Positions 15,392-22,861 of a DNA stretch of 25,382 nucleotides are shown here, one piece after another. How positions within the stretch are numbered: position 1 is the first letter of the stretch; every line of letters begins with the position of its first letter. The notes beneath the pieces are model-generated. The model was given only the letters and a program-made list of their open reading frames with translations, searched no databases and was not told where the DNA came from. The stretch comes from a virus, in the IMG/VR virus record IMGVR_UViG_3300028287_000027, positions 1 through 25,382 of that record; one strand, 5' to 3'. The position numbers and the translations under genes are program-made.

Positions 15392-15411
15392 CCACTCTGT
15401 AGGAGAGAGAA

Positions 15412-15867
15412 ATGTATTACACAGTAGAAGAGATAACCGTGGCAATGAACACGGCTAAGACTATAATTGACGAAAGAACCACGGGATTAGACACATACAC
15501 TCGTGGTGTAAATGATTGCTTTGCTCTCGCTGTAGAGTATACTAAAGCACTAACACAAAAAGAATCTCCCCTTAGTGATTTTAGTTATCGAGACTCCAGA
15601 GAGTTTCTAATTAAGATTAAGAAGGCAGGGTACAACGATGTTGCAACCCTAATGAATAAATGTGGTTATAAAATAGTCACAGGAACAAGACCCAAATATG
15701 GTGATATTGCTTTTGAATTCCTTCGAAATAACATAGGGACAGCGATGATAGCCTCTAATGGCTGTTGGGTTTCTACTTGCGAATTTAACACTGGAGTAAT
15801 TGAGAAAAGACCTATTAAGATAAAAGAGTCACTCAATGTACTAGGTAGACCTATTAAAAGGATTTAA
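15412..15867 (+). CDS. NlpC/P60-related (DUF6950-like) tail-tip protein
   Basis: A 151-residue protein. NDCFALAVEY with Cys36, then a helical stretch (SREFLIKIKKAGYNDVATLM), the PKYGDIAFEF strand at about 94-103, IGTAMIASNGCWVSTCE, and an ending of the form PIKIKESLNVLGRPI match the layout of the DUF6950-type relatives of NlpC/P60 peptidases found beside phage tail-tip genes. In active NlpC/P60 enzymes a His follows the G-D strand; here that region is NNIGTAMI with no His, so peptidase activity is doubtful. The ribosome binding site AGGAGAG (15401-15407) could be masked by the upstream RNA fold. The gene heads a tight tail-tip cluster (3-nt gap, then a 1-nt overlap and another 1-nt gap). A tail-tip component that touches the cell wall is inference. 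Confidence 0.55.
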   Translation: MYYTVEEITVAMNTAKTIIDERTTGLDTYTRGVNDCFALAVEYTKALTQKESPLSDFSYRDSREFLIKIKKAGYNDVATLMNKCGYKIVTGTRPKYGDIAFEFLRNNIGTAMIASNGCWVSTCEFNTGVIEKRPIKIKESLNVLGRPIKRI

Positions 15868-15870
15868 ACT

Positions 15871-16362
15871 ATGAAATACCAATTTGAAGGCCAAGATATT
15901 TTGGCACCGCTCACCATAGCGTCTAATGAACCTATGTTTGATGTTGATACAATATCGTTACAGAAACAAAGAGCATCTCAGAACGTACAACGTTGGGAAC
16001 TAAGTTTTGAAACAGCTAGTAATGATGTGACTGACTTACTTGCTGCTGTTGGCAACTTTGACACTGTTAAGACAATGCCTATGATACAGCTTCAGACTGT
16101 TAATGATAGACTGGGTACTGTTAACTTTCCTAAAGGTGCTTTTGTAACAGGAAGTAATGGTAAAGTATATATGGTCAAAGAGGATGCATCTAGTGTTCTA
16201 GCTAATAACCTATACCCCACCCCACCTTCTGGTTTAACATACTCTACTGTAGCCAACGCTGTAATCAGCTACTACAGAGATATTGATGACCTTCGTGGAG
16301 TAACTTTTCAAGACGGTATCCTTGCTAGCTCAGGTACAGTCACAATTATCGAGGCAATATAA
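15871..16362 (+). CDS. Putative tail-tip/distal tail protein
   Basis: A 163-residue protein without a family I can name with certainty. It is beta-rich: the opening (KYQFEGQDILAPLTIASNEP), a central WELSFETAS strand, then GKVYMVKEDAS and a final strand pair ending GTVTIIEAI. Such small beta proteins sit beside the DUF2163-like and J-like genes in siphoviruses and form the distal tail or hub ring, as the lambda M/L region does. The neighbours are diagnostic: NlpC-like gene three bases upstream and the hub-like gene at 16362 overlapping by one base (TAATG). No membrane segment or signal is present. The call rests on gene order more than on sequence motifs. Confidence 0.55.
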   Translation: MKYQFEGQDILAPLTIASNEPMFDVDTISLQKQRASQNVQRWELSFETASNDVTDLLAAVGNFDTVKTMPMIQLQTVNDRLGTVNFPKGAFVTGSNGKVYMVKEDASSVLANNLYPTPPSGLTYSTVANAVISYYRDIDDLRGVTFQDGILASSGTVTIIEAI

Positions 16363-16946
16363 TGAGAGTTTTTAGTAGTGTAGTAGAAGCTGTACTAGCT
16401 TCAGACAACATTAAATTTTTCTTCCTGATTAAGTTGAGCTTTAATTCTAACTACTACATCACCAGCCACGGGCAAGACATCTTCTTTGATGGCAATACCT
16501 ATAGTGCTAACGGTGGTTTGTTTGAGGTTGACTCACCTAAGTTCTCTTCTGTCATTGACAGAGAAGCTTACAGGATTGTTGTTATTGATAACCTGAATGC
16601 CATGAAGGCCGAAATTGAAAGTAATGTAGTTGGTAAACCTATTGAAGTAAAGTTAGGCTTCTTAGACACCGATGGTAGCCCCATCGTAACACCTGCCGAT
16701 GTTCTATCAGTCTATAAAGGGTATGTGGACTCCCCTACTATCACTAATGACTGGGACAAGAAGGTTGTTTCTTTTGAAGGCACCTCTGCGCTAGCAGACC
16801 TCGATATGGTAAACAGCTTTATAACATCTAGAGATGGTATGGACCAAAAGTCTTCGACTGACACATCCTTTGACCAGATTTACGAGAGCAGTGCTATTGA
16901 AATTAAATGGGGTAAACTTAACCAATCTAATGTAGTGGAGACGTAA
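16362..16946 (+). CDS. DUF2163-like tail hub protein
   Basis: A 194-residue protein resembling the DUF2163/tail-hub proteins encoded just before J-like proteins. Features in order: a helical N-terminus (VVEAVLASDNIKFFFLIKLSF), the strand-turn DIFFDGNTYSANGGLFEV, then SVIDREAYRIVVIDN, a GKPIEVKLGFLD strand, SVYKGYVDSPTI, VVSFEGTSALADLD and a terminal IKWGKL. The WG near the C-terminus and the fixed order of 'YKGYV' and 'LADLD' segments are what I base the call on. It overlaps the preceding gene by one base and lies one base before the J-like gene, whose platform it probably builds. Confident of tail-tip role, less of the exact family. Confidence 0.65.
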   Translation: MRVFSSVVEAVLASDNIKFFFLIKLSFNSNYYITSHGQDIFFDGNTYSANGGLFEVDSPKFSSVIDREAYRIVVIDNLNAMKAEIESNVVGKPIEVKLGFLDTDGSPIVTPADVLSVYKGYVDSPTITNDWDKKVVSFEGTSALADLDMVNSFITSRDGMDQKSSTDTSFDQIYESSAIEIKWGKLNQSNVVET

Positions 16947-16947
16947 T

Positions 16948-19900
16948 ATGGGTATTTCTATCTTACAAGCCGTTCTCTTTGTTGTATCGACAGCGTATCA
17001 AATTACGCAACAAAAGAAAATGAAAAAGAAAATGGAGGCCGAAGCGGATAAACGCCGGGGCTTCCGTACTACCGTTAGAGGTAGAGCTGAAACACTTCCT
17101 GTTATTTATGGTAAGCAGATGGTCGGTGGCATTGAAGTAAAGCATAAGGTTAGCAAAGACTACACCTATGCAGCCTCAGGGGCTAACGCAACCATCTTCG
17201 ACGAAAACCTCGGTACAACCGATGTAACAGGTACTAAGAGTGAGTTTCTTACGGTCCAGACAGCTCTCTGTCAAGATGGTATTGAGGGTGTTCAGTATGT
17301 CCATGTTGATGGCAAGTCCTATAACTTAGAAGAAGCAAAGTTTAAGCACAGAATTGTTATCAACAATAATGGTGGTTCCGCAGAACCCTTAGCAACAGCT
17401 AATGGTATTCCAAGCACTAATATATTTACTGGTACAGCTTTTGCTACTTCTGTGTATCGCCTTAACCGCGAAGAGCCAAACTATAATGGTATTCCTACTG
17501 CTGAATACTTTGTCAAAGGTCGTAAGGTGCGTGCAATCCTTAATAATGCAGGTACTTACTCTCTAAGTGGGACTTACACGTATTCTAACAACCCTGCTTT
17601 GTGTCTCTTAGACTATATGCTGAATGCAGACTTTGGTAAAGGTCTCTCAACTTCAGACATAGACCTAGAAAGTTTTTATAATGCTGCAACCATCTGTGAT
17701 ACTACGGTTCTAACTAATGCGGAAGCATTCGGTCGTATAAATAACTTTAAGCCTGTTCTAGACTTTGATACTCAGTCTGACTTCCCCGATGTAGGTGAAG
17801 AGTCAAATCTGTACCAAGCAGCAGACACAGGTAATCTGTTTAAATGGACCAACTCTACTGGTTTGTATTCATCGTATTCTGCTTCTTCCACTAGCAGAAA
17901 TGTAACTCTTTATGAGTGTAACATAGCTATTGACACAAGTAACAAGATACGTGACAACATAGAGACAATCCTACAGACTATGGGCTTGGCCGAATTAGTA
18001 TGGTCTTCTGAAGGTCAGTATAAACTGCTTCTAGAATACCCTGCAGATGAAACCGCACTTAACGCTTTGATTGACCCTACCCATCACTTTGATGAAGATA
18101 CAATTATACGTGATGATGTTGATATAAGCTGGACTCCTTTGTCAGAACGTTTTAACCATGTCACTGTACGTTATCTAAACGAACATGAGGACTTCAAAGA
18201 AGACTCTAAGTCTTGGCCTCCTAAGGGTGGCTCTGTTTATAGTACATATGAAAACGAAGACAACGGGCAACTATTAAGCTCAGATTTATTCTTCGAAGGA
18301 TGTTCAGACCCCTACCACGCCCTTGCTAAAGCGGAGCAGATGGTTAGACAGTCTAGAGATATGTACACCATATCTTTGACAGTTAGCAAACAAGGTCTTA
18401 CCTTAGAACCTGGTGACTTCTTTAGTGTTACATTAGACTCACAAGGACTGGACGGAGAAATATTCCGTGTAGAAAGCATTGAAGTATCAGAAGACCTAAC
18501 AGCTAAATTAACTGGTTATAAATTCTCCTCTGAATTTCTTGCTTGGAACGTAGCCGATAACGAAGCTTATACTACTATTGCTGGTGTTGATTCTAGAATT
18601 CCCGGCCCTGCTTCTATTACAGCTACCGACACTGGTTTTGTGAACCCTGATGGTATCTTTTCTTCCGCTGTAAAGCTTGAATGGCCCGCTTCAGATGATG
18701 CTTCGGTTCGTAATTATGAGATACAGTACAAGGTATCTACTGATGATACTTACAACTCTTACCGCACTAATCAACTTACTCATACCATAACAGGTTTGAA
18801 GACTGGTGAAGAGTATGACTTTCAAGTCAGAGCTATCAGCAACACTGGACAATATAGTGCCTTTGCTACTGTAATACATACTATCGGTGGTGATACTACT
18901 GTACCTGGACTACCTACACTCCTGACTGCTACAGGTAACTTTAAGTATATCTCTTTAGAATGGAATAACCCGGCTGATATTGATTTAGCCTTCGTTGAGA
19001 TTTATGAGAACACAGCTAACAGCACTACTGGTGGAACTAGGATTGCCACTACTCTTGGTAATACTTACACTAGGTCGGGCTTAGGTCTCGATGTAACTAA
19101 GTACTACTACGTACAAGCAGTAGATAACGCAGGTAACGTATCAGGTTTTAGTAACGTTGCTTCTGCAACTACAACTTACCTCGATGACCCTGACTTTGCT
19201 AACGGTGTTTACCAGATATTTAAGGACCAAGGTCTTTATGCTATTCAAGATTCTGCTGGTCTCCCCGCCTCTGGTAGTTTCACAGGTGAGAAAATATTTA
19301 ATACAAACGATGGTAAACTGTATCAATGGTCAGGTAGTGCTTGGGAACAAGTCGTTGGCGGTGCTGAGGACTTCAGTGACTTAGCGGGGTCTATTGCAGA
19401 TGCACAAATACCAGATGGCCTAATTGATACGCTAAAGTTAAGCGATGACGCCGTTACTAACGCTAAGATAGCTGTGAATGCAATCCAAGGTGACGTTATT
19501 GCCGCTGGAGCTATAACCAACACAAAGATTGGTACTGATGCTGTTACAACAGCTAAACTGGCTAACGAGGCTGTTACTGCTGCTGTAATTGCTGCAGGAG
19601 CTATAACTAACACAAAGATTGGTGCTAATGCTGTAACTACAGCGAAGCTGGCTAATGATGCTGTTACTGCTGATATAATTGCAGCGGGAGCTATAACTAA
19701 CACAAAGATTGGTGCTAATGCCGTAGATACCGCTAATATTGCCATAGGTGCAATTACAGCGACAGAGTTAGGTGTTGATGCTGTTACTTCTATCAAGATT
19801 CAAAACTCTGCCATTACATCAGCTAAAATAGGCAGTGATGCTGTTACGACATCAAAAATCGCAAATAATGCAATCACATCAGACTTAATTAACGCAAACG

Positions 19901-21387
19901 CTATTACTGAGACTAAGATTGCCTCAGATGCCATTACAACACCCAAGATTGCAGCGGGTGCAATCACTGCATCTGAAATAGCAGCGGGTTCAATTACGGC
20001 TAGCGAAATTGCAGCCAATACTATCTCAGCGGGTAATATCGCTGCTGGAGCTATCACTGCTTCTGAAATTGCATCAGGTGCAATCACAACGGGCAAGTTG
20101 GCAGCAGGTGCAGTTACAGCTAACGAGATTGCCGCAGATGCTATCACAACTGATAAGATTGATGCTGGGGCTGTAACTTCTGCAAAGATTATAGCAGGTG
20201 CAATTACTACAGAAAAGATTGAAGCAGGTGCTATTACTTCAACTGAGCTAGCTGCGAACTCTGTAACAGCTACTCAAATTGCAGCTAACAGCGTTACAGC
20301 CGCTGAAATTGCTGCTGGTACTATTACGTCAGCTGAAATTCTGGCTAATACAATTACCGCTGGTAACATTGAAGCAGGTGCTATTACTTCAACTGAGTTG
20401 GCTACAAATTCTGTAACAGCTACTCAAATTGCAGCTAATACTATTACAGCTTCTAAGATTGCTGCCGGTACTATTACTTCAGCTGAAATTCTAGCGAATA
20501 CAATTACCGCTGGTAACATTGAAGCGGGGACTATTACATCAGATGAGCTTTCAGCCAACTCTGTAACAGCTACTCAAATTGCAGCTAATACAATTACTGC
20601 TGGTAACATTGCAGCAGGGGCTATCACTTCAAGTGAAATCGCAGCAGATACGATTGCGGCAAGTAACATTGCAGCGGGGGCTATCACATCAGACGAGATT
20701 GCCGCCAATGCTATCACATCTGCAAAGATTGATGCTGGTGCTATTATTGCTGATAAGATTGCGGCTGGTACTATTACTGGTGACAAGATTGGTGCAAATG
20801 AAATTACCGGTAATGAAATTAGTGGTCAAACAATCACAGGTAACAATATTGTCGCCAACACCATTACAGGTGGCTTGCTGGCAACTTCTGGGATTATTAC
20901 TAACACAGCTCAGATTAGTAATGCTGTTATTGAAAGCGCTAACATCAAAAATGCAGCAGTTGATACTCTAAAAATTGCGGGTCGGGCAGTTACCATACCT
21001 ACGACAAGTGTGAACAACAACCTGTTACAATTTACAACTGCTTACCAAGACTACACAGTAGCAACTCTCACTTTTACATCTACAGGTGAAAGTGTTTTAA
21101 TTACTTGGTCATTTGTACTTGAGGAAACCACCGGCGAAATCGGCGTCAGGATGCCCTTCAAGTTATACAGAAATAACACCTTAATTTATAGACTTGAAGC
21201 TGGGTATAGTGGCCTAACTTATAGCCCCTATATTGTTTCTACAAACTTTTTTACTGGGTCGTATATGGATACGGGCAACAGCGCAGGGTCTGTCACCTAT
21301 AGGGTCGATATGCAACGGGCGCAGCTTAGTACTACAGCTACATATGCTACTGATAGGGTTATTACTGCATTGGAGGTAAAACGATGA
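16948..21387 (+). CDS. J-like tail-tip/host-specificity protein with decapeptide repeat shaft
   Basis: A 1479-residue central tail-tip protein. It opens with a hydrophobic helix (residues 2-18) and a Lys/Glu-rich helix (QKKMKKKMEAEADKRRG). The J-type body follows (RGRAETLPVIYGKQMVGG; ALCLLDYMLNADFGKG; LSERFNHVTVRYLNE) with an extra FPDVGEESNLYQ module at 279-311, then two fibronectin-III domains at about 552-650 and 652-743. A second such module (LPASGSFTGEKIF, GKLYQWSGSAW) lies at 772-806. Residues 834-1313 are 48 uninterrupted 10-residue repeats (GAITSTELAA-like), followed by three degenerate units and a C-terminal beta domain of about 150 residues, likely the contact tip. The repeats probably form a long thin shaft. 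The final ATGA overlaps the chaperone-like gene. Host recognition or DNA-ejection triggering is expected from the family. Confidence 0.88.
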   Translation: MGISILQAVLFVVSTAYQITQQKKMKKKMEAEADKRRGFRTTVRGRAETLPVIYGKQMVGGIEVKHKVSKDYTYAASGANATIFDENLGTTDVTGTKSEFLTVQTALCQDGIEGVQYVHVDGKSYNLEEAKFKHRIVINNNGGSAEPLATANGIPSTNIFTGTAFATSVYRLNREEPNYNGIPTAEYFVKGRKVRAILNNAGTYSLSGTYTYSNNPALCLLDYMLNADFGKGLSTSDIDLESFYNAATICDTTVLTNAEAFGRINNFKPVLDFDTQSDFPDVGEESNLYQAADTGNLFKWTNSTGLYSSYSASSTSRNVTLYECNIAIDTSNKIRDNIETILQTMGLAELVWSSEGQYKLLLEYPADETALNALIDPTHHFDEDTIIRDDVDISWTPLSERFNHVTVRYLNEHEDFKEDSKSWPPKGGSVYSTYENEDNGQLLSSDLFFEGCSDPYHALAKAEQMVRQSRDMYTISLTVSKQGLTLEPGDFFSVTLDSQGLDGEIFRVESIEVSEDLTAKLTGYKFSSEFLAWNVADNEAYTTIAGVDSRIPGPASITATDTGFVNPDGIFSSAVKLEWPASDDASVRNYEIQYKVSTDDTYNSYRTNQLTHTITGLKTGEEYDFQVRAISNTGQYSAFATVIHTIGGDTTVPGLPTLLTATGNFKYISLEWNNPADIDLAFVEIYENTANSTTGGTRIATTLGNTYTRSGLGLDVTKYYYVQAVDNAGNVSGFSNVASATTTYLDDPDFANGVYQIFKDQGLYAIQDSAGLPASGSFTGEKIFNTNDGKLYQWSGSAWEQVVGGAEDFSDLAGSIADAQIPDGLIDTLKLSDDAVTNAKIAVNAIQGDVIAAGAITNTKIGTDAVTTAKLANEAVTAAVIAAGAITNTKIGANAVTTAKLANDAVTADIIAAGAITNTKIGANAVDTANIAIGAITATELGVDAVTSIKIQNSAITSAKIGSDAVTTSKIANNAITSDLINANAITETKIASDAITTPKIAAGAITASEIAAGSITASEIAANTISAGNIAAGAITASEIASGAITTGKLAAGAVTANEIAADAITTDKIDAGAVTSAKIIAGAITTEKIEAGAITSTELAANSVTATQIAANSVTAAEIAAGTITSAEILANTITAGNIEAGAITSTELATNSVTATQIAANTITASKIAAGTITSAEILANTITAGNIEAGTITSDELSANSVTATQIAANTITAGNIAAGAITSSEIAADTIAASNIAAGAITSDEIAANAITSAKIDAGAIIADKIAAGTITGDKIGANEITGNEISGQTITGNNIVANTITGGLLATSGIITNTAQISNAVIESANIKNAAVDTLKIAGRAVTIPTTSVNNNLLQFTTAYQDYTVATLTFTSTGESVLITWSFVLEETTGEIGVRMPFKLYRNNTLIYRLEAGYSGLTYSPYIVSTNFFTGSYMDTGNSAGSVTYRVDMQRAQLSTTATYATDRVITALEVKR
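19447..20886 (+). repeat. 48 tandem 30-bp coding repeats
   Basis: Exactly 48 units of 30 bp without one indel (1440 bp), encoding x-A/T-I/V-T-x-x-x-I/L-x-x. Two higher-order patterns are visible: 90-bp units from 19507 (GAITNTKIG, AVTTAKLAN, AVTA-x-x-IAA) and 150-bp units at 20227-20376 and 20377-20526, with part of a third after 20527. Array growth by duplication of several units is the likely cause. Confidence 0.93.
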
Positions 21388-21794
21388 CTACTGTAACTAT
21401 TTACAAAACAGCAACTGGGCTTATTGACCGTACTATAACTGTTCAAGAAACTGACGTTGAAATGAACTGTCAAAGCGGCGAGGCTTGGATTGAAGGCGAG
21501 TATAGCCCGAATGAGTATATTATACAGAACGGGCAACCATACGGACTTCCAGAAAAACCTCTGTATCCAACAACCTTTGATTTAGCAACTTTAACTTGGG
21601 TTCAGGACAATGACAGGTTATGGGCTAAGCTTCGGTATGAAAGAAACTTAGAGTTGAAAAGTAGTGATTGGACGCAAGTACCCGATGCACAAGTTAATCA
21701 AGCTGCATGGGCTACTTATCGACAGGCTCTGAGAAACTTACCTAGTAACACAGTAGACCCTAAAACACCAGTGTGGCCAACGCCACCACAGTAA
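21384..21794 (+). CDS. Second tail-fibre assembly chaperone-like protein
   Basis: A 136-residue protein whose ATG overlaps the J-like stop (ATGA), with GGAGG in the end of that gene. The C-terminal half (LRYERNLELKSSDWTQVPDA, then YRQALRNL and VWPTPP) has the same signature as the C-terminus of 13914-14483 and of the Phage_tail_APC/fibre-assembly family. The N-terminal half is a different beta-rich domain (MTTVTIYKTATGLIDRTITV, then a GEAWIEGEYSPNEYII segment). Its tight coupling to the J-like gene suggests that the tail-tip shaft is its client, while the paralogue serves the propeller or fibre genes. This division is inference. Confidence 0.7.
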   Translation: MTTVTIYKTATGLIDRTITVQETDVEMNCQSGEAWIEGEYSPNEYIIQNGQPYGLPEKPLYPTTFDLATLTWVQDNDRLWAKLRYERNLELKSSDWTQVPDAQVNQAAWATYRQALRNLPSNTVDPKTPVWPTPPQ

Positions 21795-21806
21795 GGAGAA
21801 ATATTA

Positions 21807-22199
21807 ATGCTACAACTGATACCAGTTTTAGCTCCCATTGTTGGGGACTTGGTTAAGCGCCTTGTCCCCGATAGTGATAAAGCTAATCTAATTGAGAAAG
21901 AAGTTAAACTAGCACTATTAGAGCATACAGATAGTCTTGAAGCTATGCGTGGAAAGATTGTCTTAGCAGAAGCAAACTCAGGCAATTGGTTAACATCCGC
22001 TTGGCGTCCTCTGCTTATGATGGTCGTTGTACTTATCATTGCTTGTAACTATCTTTTATTCCCTATAATCCGTATTTTCTACCCTGAAATGATTACACTA
22101 GAATTACCTCAAGAGCTTTGGTCCCTGTTGACTATTGGCGTTGGCGGCTATGTAGTGGGCCGTTCGGGTGAGAAGATGATAGATAATTGGAAGCAATAA
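21807..22199 (+). CDS. Holin (GTA-type three-TM holin family)
   Basis: A 130-residue membrane protein. An amphipathic or membrane-associated N-terminus (residues 1-21, LIPVLAPIVGDLVKRLV) is followed by a charged helix (22-60), then SAWRPLLMMVVVLIIACNYL, a long hydrophobic stretch at about 64-92, and a second at about 103-118 (LWSLLTIGVGGYVVGRSG), ending in a short charged tail (EKMIDNWKQ). The WRP-hydrophobic and GVGGYVVGRSGEK motifs are typical of the GTA_holin_3TM group. It forms inner-membrane lesions that let the endolysin reach the cell wall. AAGGAG lies upstream, and the endolysin start is one base after the stop, making a two-gene lysis cassette. No spanin gene is visible in the window. 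Confidence 0.85.
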   Translation: MLQLIPVLAPIVGDLVKRLVPDSDKANLIEKEVKLALLEHTDSLEAMRGKIVLAEANSGNWLTSAWRPLLMMVVVLIIACNYLLFPIIRIFYPEMITLELPQELWSLLTIGVGGYVVGRSGEKMIDNWKQ

Positions 22200-22200
22200 A

Positions 22201-22746
22201 ATGAAGTTTACAAAACTACAAGACAAGTTAACAACAATGTTTAGTAAGGATGATAACACACCTAAGTACATGGCTAAGGCAAAACCTGTAGCCCGCTTCG
22301 AATGGAAGTTTGGCTCACGGTCTTTACAGAAGCTTCAGGGTGTAGAAGATGACTTAGTTCGTGTTTGTCATCTGGCTCTATCTTATAGCCCGGTTGACTT
22401 CGGAATCACTTGTGGTCTTCGTACTCAAGCTGAACAGAACCAACTACGTATACAAGGCAAGTCCCAAGCTAAACGTTCTCGTCATCAAGACGGAATGGCT
22501 ATAGACGTTGTTGCTTATGTAAACGGTAAGGTAAGTTGGGACATCCAAGACTACATTAAGATTGCTAATGCCTTTGCTCTGGCCTCTAAAGAACTAAATA
22601 TTAAAGTTCGTTGGGGTGGTGCTTGGACACACAATCTAGATAAGCACACAGGAACAGAAGCTCATAACGCCTATGTTTCATTGAGAAAATCACAGGGTCG
22701 TAAACCATTTATCGATGGGCCTCACTTCGAGTTGCCTAAAGAATAA
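22201..22746 (+). CDS. Endolysin, M15 (VanY-like) peptidase
   Basis: A 181-residue enzyme of the M15 peptidase family that includes the T5 L-alanyl-D-glutamate endolysin. The zinc ligands are visible: His95 and Asp102 in SRHQDGMAIDVV, and His175 in DGPHFEL near the C-terminus. RTQAEQNQLRIQGKSQA (78-94) precedes the first ligand, as is usual, and RWGGAWTHNLDKH (136-148) lies between. There is no signal peptide, so release depends on the holin. The N-terminal 50 residues are basic and not conserved in my recollection; an internal start is possible, though the spacing to the holin stop (1 nt) favours 22201. It cleaves the peptide part of peptidoglycan. Confidence in the family is high; the exact bond is not readable from sequence. 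Confidence 0.9.
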   Translation: MKFTKLQDKLTTMFSKDDNTPKYMAKAKPVARFEWKFGSRSLQKLQGVEDDLVRVCHLALSYSPVDFGITCGLRTQAEQNQLRIQGKSQAKRSRHQDGMAIDVVAYVNGKVSWDIQDYIKIANAFALASKELNIKVRWGGAWTHNLDKHTGTEAHNAYVSLRKSQGRKPFIDGPHFELPKE

Positions 22747-22749
22747 ATG

Positions 22750-22768
22750 GGGCGGAATAATGATATAA
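22750..22768 (+). promoter_or_regulatory. Intergenic motif GGGCGGAATAATGA copy 2, opening an ATG-ATA-TAA minigene
   Basis: The second copy (22750-22763) starts four bases after the endolysin stop. Its ATG at 22760-22762 is followed by ATA and TAA: a two-codon Met-Ile minigene, the same codons I recall for the lambda bar minigene. GGCGGA just upstream could act as a weak ribosome binding site. Whether it is translated is unknown. Confidence 0.45.
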
Positions 22769-22769
22769 C

Positions 22770-22796
22770 GAGGACAGACTAAGTCTGACAGTCCTC
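22770..22796 (+). other. Compound hairpin in the lysis/head spacer
   Basis: GAGGAC (22770-22775) pairs with GTCCTC (22791-22796), and AGAC (22776-22779) with GTCT (22783-22786), with loop TAA and a GACA bulge. No T-run follows. Confidence 0.55.
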
Positions 22797-22806
22797 TACT
22801 TCGAGG

Positions 22807-22836
22807 AGGCTCACTGGGATTAAACCCGGTGGGTCT
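22807..22836 (+). terminator. Hairpin in the lysis/head spacer, terminator-like
   Basis: AGGCTCACTGGG (22807-22818) pairs with CCCGGTGGGTCT (22825-22836), 12 pairs with three wobbles, loop ATTAAA. ACCCTTATTTATAT follows, so the T-tail is poor and displaced; it probably ends or trims the lysis transcript. Confidence 0.5.
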
Positions 22837-22861
22837 ACCCTTATTTATATAGGAAATAATA

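Noticed and set aside
15323-15394. tRNA gene (stem of the right size followed by GCCA)
   Set aside because: There is no T-loop consensus, no D-arm or anticodon arm; the sequence forms one long rod instead.
19323-20786. Long open frames on the - strand within the repeat region of the tail-tip gene (such as 19323-19796 and 19800-20147)
   Set aside because: They are the antisense of 30-bp repeats rich in Ala, Ile and Thr codons, which keeps the opposite frame open. They have no ribosome binding site and no recognisable product.
19447-20886. CRISPR-like periodicity of about 30 bp
   Set aside because: The units are contiguous, without spacers, and lie in frame in a long coding sequence; period 30 encodes decapeptides.
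22807-22836. tRNA T-arm-like segment
   Set aside because: The loop is six bases (ATTAAA) without a TTC-R-A core and no acceptor stem surrounds it.
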